Assembly (NCBI RefSeq): GCF_022701295.1
Contig: NZ_CP033204.1
Location: 2,914,001 to 2,978,000 of the forward strand
DNA from: Sphingopyxis sp. YF1
GTDB taxonomy: Bacteria; Pseudomonadota; Alphaproteobacteria; Sphingomonadales; Sphingomonadaceae
DNA: 64,000 nt
Reading direction: 5' to 3'
Shown: positions 59,746-64,000 of the stretch, piece after piece
Numbering within the stretch: the first letter of the stretch is position 1
Layout: each line of letters starts with the position of its first letter
The notes under the pieces: generated by a model
Told to the model about the DNA's origin: nothing
The model's input: only the letters and a program-made list of their open reading frames with translations
Databases searched by the model: none
Made by a program: the position numbers and the translations under genes

Positions 59746-60087
59746 TTATCCCGCGTTCTGCGGCCGCCAGCTATACTGCGGGTTACGCCAGTCGATCCCG
59801 TCAAGCAGACAGGCCAGCTGCGCACTGGTCAGCGACACGATCCCGTCCTTCGCCGACGGCCAGATAAAGCGTCCCTTCTCGAGGCGCTTGGCGTAAAGCG
59901 ACATGCCGATACCATCGTGCCAGATGATCTTGGTCAGCGATCCGGCACGCCCCCGAAAGACGAACAGATCGCCGCCGAAAGGATCACGCCCCAGGCTCTG
60001 CTGAACGAGCAGCGCAAGCCCCTGCATGCCCTTGCGCATATCCGTATGCCCCATCGCTATCCATACCCGCGCGCCGGGCGGGATCAT
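59746..60087 (-). CDS. tnpB: IS66 accessory protein TnpB (Orf2)
   Basis: A 113-residue protein beginning MIPPGARVWIAMGHTDMRKG, the signature of IS66 Orf2, with DPFGGDLFVFRGRAGSLTK and LYAKRLEKGRFIWP. It overlaps tnpA by 4 bp and lies 54 bp before tnpC. Needed with TnpA for transposition in IS66 elements. Confidence 0.93.
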   Translation of the reverse strand: MIPPGARVWIAMGHTDMRKGMQGLALLVQQSLGRDPFGGDLFVFRGRAGSLTKIIWHDGIGMSLYAKRLEKGRFIWPSAKDGIVSLTSAQLACLLDGIDWRNPQYSWRPQNAG

Positions 60088-60428
60088 CGCAGCGCCTTCA
60101 AGGCCGCGGCGGTCAGCACCGGCGATGCCGATGCCGCAATACTGACCCGGCCGCCGCCGGGCAGCTCGATCAGGATCGCGACGCCCGGCGCGGACGAAGG
60201 CGGCTGCAGATCGTCGGCCACCATCGCCTCGGCGAAAACGGGGCCCGGCAAGGCTGCGCGAAACTTGCGCCGCCATATATAGATCAGGCTGGTCGAAACG
60301 TCATACCGGCGGCTAACCTCGGCAACGCAGGAACCCGGCGCAAACGCCTCGTTCAGGATCTGAAGCCGCTCATCCTCACTCCACCGCCGACGACGCTCGG
60401 GGCCGCTAAACAGCGTTACCTGGCTCAT
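60084..60428 (-). CDS. tnpA: IS66 accessory protein TnpA (Orf1)
   Basis: A 114-residue HTH protein of the IS66 OrfA/IS3-OrfA-like type: RRRRWSEDERLQILNEAF, then RYDVSTSLIYIWRRKFR (about 12-57). It overlaps tnpB by 4 bp; the start is preceded by AAGGACGGAT. The upstream LysR gene runs 23 bp into it on the same strand. Confidence 0.9.
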   Translation of the reverse strand: MSQVTLFSGPERRRRWSEDERLQILNEAFAPGSCVAEVSRRYDVSTSLIYIWRRKFRAALPGPVFAEAMVADDLQPPSSAPGVAILIELPGGGRVSIAASASPVLTAAALKALR

Positions 60429-61359
60429 ATCCGTCCTTAAGCTCGCTCATACGAGCACGCTTATGAGCGAGCGAAACCGCGACGAACAAGGCGGCCCTCA
60501 CCGGGCGGATACGGAATGCTCTCCTCAGGAATGAGAGGAAAGCCGATACGCGAACGCTCAGGAGGCGCCGCGACGGGTATAGCGTCCAGAGCGCGGTGTC
60601 CGGGCCTGGCACTCCACCCCATGTCAGAAGCCGGCCGCTGGCCAGATCGTGGTGGACCAACGAAAGCGGCAGTTGCCCGATGCCGACGCCCAGCCGGACG
60701 GCGTCGCGAACCATGATTATCGACGACAGCGACAGGACGGGTTTGATCGCGAGGGCGGACTGCCCGTCTGGCGTGGTGATGGTCCAGATCGTGTCCGAAT
60801 CGGCCGATCCGCGGATCACCGCCGGAACGGGGGTATCGCTTGACCGGTCAAGGTCCGGGCTCCCCACGACCACAAGTCTGTCGTGAAGAAACGCTCGCCC
60901 CACCAGGTTCTCGTCGGACCGCGGATTGACCCGGATCACGAGATCATAGCCCTCCTCGATCATATCGACGGCGCGATCGTCGGTCGTGATCTCCAGCTGC
61001 ACCTCAGGATATTCGAGCGCGAACCGGGCCGCGATCTTGCCCATCGCGGTCTGCGCGAACAGGAGCGGCGCGCTGATCCGCAATCGGCCGCGCGGGGTGT
61101 CACCGCCTGACGCGATCTCGGCGGTCACCTCATCGACTTCCCTGAGCAGCACACCCGTCCGCGCGTGCAAGGCTCGCCCTTCTTCCGTGAGTTTGAGATC
61201 GCGAGCCCCTCGCTCGAACAGTCTCAGCGAAAGGCTCGCCTCCAATTCGGCCACCCGCCGTGACAAGGTGGCCTTCGGACGCCCGGCGGCGCGCGCAGCG
61301 CGTCCGAAGCCGCCGTGCTTTGCAACGAGATTGAAGTCGGCAAGGGCGAGAAGATCCAT
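60406..61359 (-). CDS. LysR-family regulator with IS66-derived C-terminal tail
   Basis: 317 residues from the ATG at 61359 (AGGTGG upstream); a GTG at 61368 would add three. The HTH is at about 15-60 (GGFGRAARAAGRPKATLSRRVAELE) and a LysR substrate-binding domain follows. The last about 20 residues (KRARMSELKDGYEPGNAV) are encoded by the IS66 end and tnpA leader, so the natural stop was lost by the insertion; the core of the protein is complete and may still work. It is divergent from the NmrA-like gene and probably controls it. Confidence 0.82.
   Translation of the reverse strand: MDLLALADFNLVAKHGGFGRAARAAGRPKATLSRRVAELEASLSLRLFERGARDLKLTEEGRALHARTGVLLREVDEVTAEIASGGDTPRGRLRISAPLLFAQTAMGKIAARFALEYPEVQLEITTDDRAVDMIEEGYDLVIRVNPRSDENLVGRAFLHDRLVVVGSPDLDRSSDTPVPAVIRGSADSDTIWTITTPDGQSALAIKPVLSLSSIIMVRDAVRLGVGIGQLPLSLVHHDLASGRLLTWGGVPGPDTALWTLYPSRRLLSVRVSAFLSFLRRAFRIRPVRAALFVAVSLAHKRARMSELKDGYEPGNAV
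60441..60472. repeat. 11-bp inverted repeat at the LysR/IS66 border
   Basis: GCTCGCTCATA at 60441-60451 is repeated inverted at 60462-60472 around a 10-base centre. It lies between tnpA and the coding core of the LysR gene. It may be the IS66 end, a terminator stem or an operator; the sequence alone does not decide. Confidence 0.55.
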
Positions 61360-61464
61360 GTGTTCCACCTATGAGACAGTGGGTCCAGATATAGCATCTA
61401 TTGGCACATATATGGATCGCTAAATTCCGATCTGTCGATCCCGACAAGCCAAGGAGACTTTACC

Positions 61465-62349
61465 ATGACCATCCTAGTTACAGGCGCCACCGGCCGTGTC
61501 GGCAGCCATGTGGTCGACCAGCTCGTCAAACGCGGCGCCGCGGTACGCGTGCTTACCCGTGATGCCGCCAAGACCAGCTTCCCGGCCGGCGTGGAGGTGG
61601 CCCAGGGCGACCTGCTCGACATCGACGCGCTCCGCGCGGCCGTCACCGGCATCCGCACGCTGTTCCTTCTCAACGCCGTCACGGGCGACGAATTTACGCA
61701 GGCGCTCATCGCGCTCAACATTGCCCGCGAATCCGGGGTTGACCGCGTCGTCTATCTGTCGGTGTTTGCGGCCGACCGGGCCGTGAACGTGCCGCACTTC
61801 GCAGTGAAGTCCGGTGCTGAGCGAATGATCGAACAGATGGGCTTCAACGCCACGATCCTGCGTCCATCCTATTTCATCGACAATGAGCAGATGATCAAGG
61901 ACGTCATTCTCAACCACGGAGTCTACCCAATGCCCATCGGCGACAAGGGTATCGCCATGGTCGACGCCCGTGACATCGCAGAGGTGGCCGCGATCGAACT
62001 TATCCGCCGCGACCAGGCGCAAGGCGTCCTGCCGGTTGAAACCATCAACCTGGTCGGCCCCGACACGCTCACCGGTTCGGACGTGGCCGCTATCTGGTCG
62101 GATGTCCTCGGCCGCCCGATTAGCTATGGTGGTGACGATCCCAGTGGGTTCGAGCAGAGCATGGCAACGTTCATGCCGAAGTGGACGGCCTATGAGATGC
62201 GCCTGATGGCCGAACGCTATGTCAGCGATGGGATGATCCCCGAGGAAGGCGACGTTCAGCGTCTGATCGGAATCCTCGGACGTCCGCTGCACTCCTATCG
62301 CGATTTCGCGTCTGCTCTAGCTTCGTCGGTGGGCTCAAGGAGTATCTGA
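61465..62349 (+). CDS. NmrA/atypical-SDR NAD(P)-binding protein
   Basis: A 294-residue protein with the N-terminal cofactor motif TILVTGATGRVGSHVVDQL and the rest of an NmrA/QorB-like atypical SDR (GDLLDIDALRAAVTGI; VVYLSVFAADRAVN; YFIDNEQMIKDVIL). Such enzymes bind NAD(P)H as reductases or redox sensors. It is divergent from a LysR gene, 105 bp apart, a common regulator/target pair. A good GGAGAC site precedes the ATG. Confidence 0.87.
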   Translation: MTILVTGATGRVGSHVVDQLVKRGAAVRVLTRDAAKTSFPAGVEVAQGDLLDIDALRAAVTGIRTLFLLNAVTGDEFTQALIALNIARESGVDRVVYLSVFAADRAVNVPHFAVKSGAERMIEQMGFNATILRPSYFIDNEQMIKDVILNHGVYPMPIGDKGIAMVDARDIAEVAAIELIRRDQAQGVLPVETINLVGPDTLTGSDVAAIWSDVLGRPISYGGDDPSGFEQSMATFMPKWTAYEMRLMAERYVSDGMIPEEGDVQRLIGILGRPLHSYRDFASALASSVGSRSI

Positions 62350-62635
62350 ATACAAGAACTATAAAGCTCGCGGGGGGCCTGCCGGACGACGGCGGCTCCG
62401 CCGCGTCTTCCCCTCGTCAGCCGTGGGGCCCAGGTTCAATTTCTCGCTTGCCGGTGGTTCGCTTTGGCCAGTGTCCGCCTCAAAGCCGAAAGGCCGCTAG
62501 CGGCTACCAGCGGCGAACAATCCACCCTAAAGCAATCGTCGACCAACGTTTTCTCTTGAAAGCGGCGATTGCCTCGGCGTCCATCTGCCCTACTTCTCAC
62601 AGAAGTGATTCGTATTTTCGCTAGGTTGGAATGCT
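62350..62635. other. Intergenic stretch
   Basis: About 285 bp with no convincing gene or repeat. Its last part is AT-rich and precedes the GTG start of the ABM protein. Confidence 0.4.
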
Positions 62636-62959
62636 GTGATTATCTTCATCAATGTCTTCCATGTCGACCCGTCCAAGCAACAGCGGTTGGTTAATATTTT
62701 GACCAAGGTTACGGACGAGATTGTCAGCAATGCACCTGGATTTATCTCTTCGACCCTTCATCGTAGCATCGACGGCAGCAAGGTCACGATGTACGCAAAA
62801 TGGGCCAGCCTCGCTGACTATGAGGCCATGCGACAAGATCCAAGCCTACGCCCGTATCTCGAAGAGGCTCTCTCATTCGCAACATTTGATCCCGGCATGT
62901 ATGAGGTAGTTTCCGATTTCCCTTCAAAAACGACACATAGGGAATCCCCTCCGCGATGA
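62636..62959 (+). CDS. Antibiotic biosynthesis monooxygenase (ABM) domain protein
   Basis: A 107-residue ferredoxin-like-fold protein with a GTG start (an ATG just upstream is closed at once by a stop). FINVFHVDPSKQQRLVNILTKV, GFISSTLHRSIDGSKVTMYAKW and YEAMRQDP are typical of the ABM family (PF03992), which includes quinol and heme-degrading monooxygenases. It is a stand-alone gene. Its substrate is unknown. Confidence 0.82.
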   Translation: MIIFINVFHVDPSKQQRLVNILTKVTDEIVSNAPGFISSTLHRSIDGSKVTMYAKWASLADYEAMRQDPSLRPYLEEALSFATFDPGMYEVVSDFPSKTTHRESPPR

Positions 62960-63255
62960 ACTTGCGCCGGTTGTCGCTCTCCAGGCCGCACCTGCGAGGT
63001 TCGGACGAATGTGGAGAATCTGGGATACACGACCGGTCGCCCTCGAAAAAATTGCAATTTCCGCATCAATCGGCCCGGCCAGAACGGCCTTCGTGCTCGG
63101 ACGGGCGGTAGCCTCGAGACCAAGCAAAACTCGCTGACGACGCTAAAATCCGGTGAGCAGGCCACCGGCGGCACGATACCATCGTGCAATTGAGCGTTTG
63201 AGGCACGAGAGTGATCTCGCTCCCTCTTCCACGCTTGATCAGGACGCCCCTGCAC
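62960..63255. other. Intergenic stretch before the MFS gene
   Basis: About 295 bp with no convincing gene on either strand; it should hold the promoter of the transporter gene. Confidence 0.4.
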
Positions 63256-64000
63256 ATGCCAGCCCGTGCTGCGAATGACGACACTCCCAACGGTTTCGTA
63301 CGCGGAACAAAGGATTACCGACGTCTTGCCGCCGCTTTGCTTATGGCTGGATTTTCAACATTCGCGCTGCTTTACGCGGTCCAGCCACTGTTGACGATTT
63401 TTTCGCGATCTTTCGCCATAAGCGCAGCCAATGCCAGCCTTGCGGTTTCGCTTTCTACGGGTGCGATGGCGCTGAGCTTCATACCCGCAGGAATTCTCTC
63501 GGATCGGATCGGTCTGCGACCTGTGATGATCGGATCCCTCTTCGCGTCATCGATCTTCACCATAGCCTCTTGCATCGTCACGGACTGGACTGCTCAGCTC
63601 GTGCTCCGCACGCTCATAGGCGTCGCGCTGGCCGGGGTCCCGAGCGTAGCGATGGCCTATATCGCCGAAGAGGTTGATCATGGCTCCCTTGGCTCAGCGA
63701 TGGGAGTCTACATCGCCGGGTCCGCGATCGGCGGGATGGCGGGCCGGATAGGCGTGACATGGCTGTCCGAGTTCCTCGGCTGGCAGGCTGCCATCGCTGC
63801 CGCAGGGCTGATCGGTGTGTGCGCCGGCACGATTTTCCTGTTCAGCGCACCGCAGTCGCGCGGCTTCTCTACCACTCATCACAACCTGAGCTCGCTTGCT
63901 GCAGCCACCCGCCGATTGTTCGCCGACCGTGCGTTGCCATGGCTATATCTTGAAGGATGTCTGCTGCTCGGAACCTTCGTTACGATTTTCAACTATCTTG
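63256..64000 (+). CDS. MFS transporter, YnfM-like (runs off the window)
   Basis: The first 248 residues from the ATG at 63256 are open to the window edge. They include a short polar N-terminus, TM1 (LAAALLMAGFSTFALLYAVQ), a conserved loop SDRIGLRPVMIGSLFAS between TM2 and TM3 and TM4-TM7 with RTLIGVALAGVPSVAMAYIAEE and LEGCLLLGTFVTIFNYL. The series LLYAVQPLL...AEE...EG.LL.G.FVT.FNY follows E. coli YnfM closely, a drug or metabolite efflux-type MFS protein. The C-terminal half is outside the window. Confidence 0.87.
   Translation, partial: MPARAANDDTPNGFVRGTKDYRRLAAALLMAGFSTFALLYAVQPLLTIFSRSFAISAANASLAVSLSTGAMALSFIPAGILSDRIGLRPVMIGSLFASSIFTIASCIVTDWTAQLVLRTLIGVALAGVPSVAMAYIAEEVDHGSLGSAMGVYIAGSAIGGMAGRIGVTWLSEFLGWQAAIAAAGLIGVCAGTIFLFSAPQSRGFSTTHHNLSSLAAATRRLFADRALPWLYLEGCLLLGTFVTIFNYL

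Larger units (their letters stand above)
57830..60472 (-). mobile_element. IS66-family insertion sequence (approximate limits)
   Basis: The three IS66 genes tnpA, tnpB and tnpC are intact and overlapping or closely spaced on the minus strand, and a small ORF is coupled to tnpC. The right end lies near 60,440-60,480, close to the 3' end of the LysR gene; the left end is not resolved. The limits given follow the genes and the palindrome at the right side. Confidence 0.8.

Noticed and set aside
1..64000. CRISPR arrays, rRNA and tRNA genes
   Set aside because: No regularly spaced repeats of CRISPR type and no tRNA or rRNA signature were seen on either strand; the repeats found are explained by the RIT ends, hairpins and leaders.

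Overview
The window looks like chromosome plus accessory DNA from a sphingomonad-type alphaproteobacterium (Sphingopyxis, Sphingomonas or Novosphingobium-like). The basis is the high-GC codon use, a PEP-CTERM protein, a SusC-free TonB-receptor/catabolic style cluster, a Ti-type TraA relaxase and the ArdC/DUF736/ParB gene set typical of sphingomonad plasmids and integrative elements. This placement is inference; no rRNA, tRNA or other taxonomic marker is present.

Region 1 (about 1-6,500) is ordinary chromosome: a PEP-CTERM surface protein, a TPR lipoprotein, a glycine-zipper envelope protein, a LytS/LytR-type two-component pair and two secreted hypotheticals. Region 2 (about 7,100-26,500) is a catabolic cluster. 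On the minus strand one long train of mostly overlapping genes encodes a Rieske oxygenase, a crotonase, an acyl-CoA ligase, a double-domain acyl-CoA dehydrogenase, glycolate-oxidase-type GlcDEF with GlcG, a TonB receptor, 2-oxoacid dehydrogenase E1 alpha/beta, a free-standing lipoyl protein and an SDR. A divergent LysR regulator, a P450 and a second SDR follow on the plus strand. A plausible logic is oxygenation, CoA activation, dehydrogenation, oxidation of a 2-hydroxy acid to a 2-oxo acid and oxidative decarboxylation; the substrate cannot be read from the sequence.

Region 3 (about 26,560-42,150) is mobile: an IS3 remnant, DUF6118, the TraA relaxase, a candidate IncQ/Ti-type oriT, TraC and TraD, a MucR regulator, a sigma-like HTH protein, an ArdC-like antirestriction protein, AlpA, DUF736 and a large ParB-like protein. 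No type IV secretion genes or integrase of the host element are in the window. Three of its genes (ardC-like, DUF736, parB-like) share a long structured leader. Inside this region sits a 4.4 kb recombinase-in-trio (RIT) element, bounded by 91-bp near-perfect inverted repeats and carrying three overlapping tyrosine recombinases plus a nucleotidyltransferase-HEPN passenger. It has inserted into, and split, a host gene that is itself a homologue of that passenger; the two halves can be rejoined in frame across the element.

Region 4 (about 42,700-57,600) is a defence island. A C5-cytosine methyltransferase, two large unknown proteins and a 1,948-residue helicase-DUF1998 protein match the layout of Druantia type II (druM-druF-druG-druE). 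An HNH nuclease gene overlaps the end of druE, followed by a GNAT-like protein and an overlapping DprA-like/phosphoribosyltransferase pair. Region 5 (about 57,800-64,000) holds an IS66 element with a coupled small ORF, inserted at the 3' end of a LysR gene, then an NmrA-like SDR, a small ABM-domain monooxygenase and the start of a YnfM-like MFS transporter that runs off the window.
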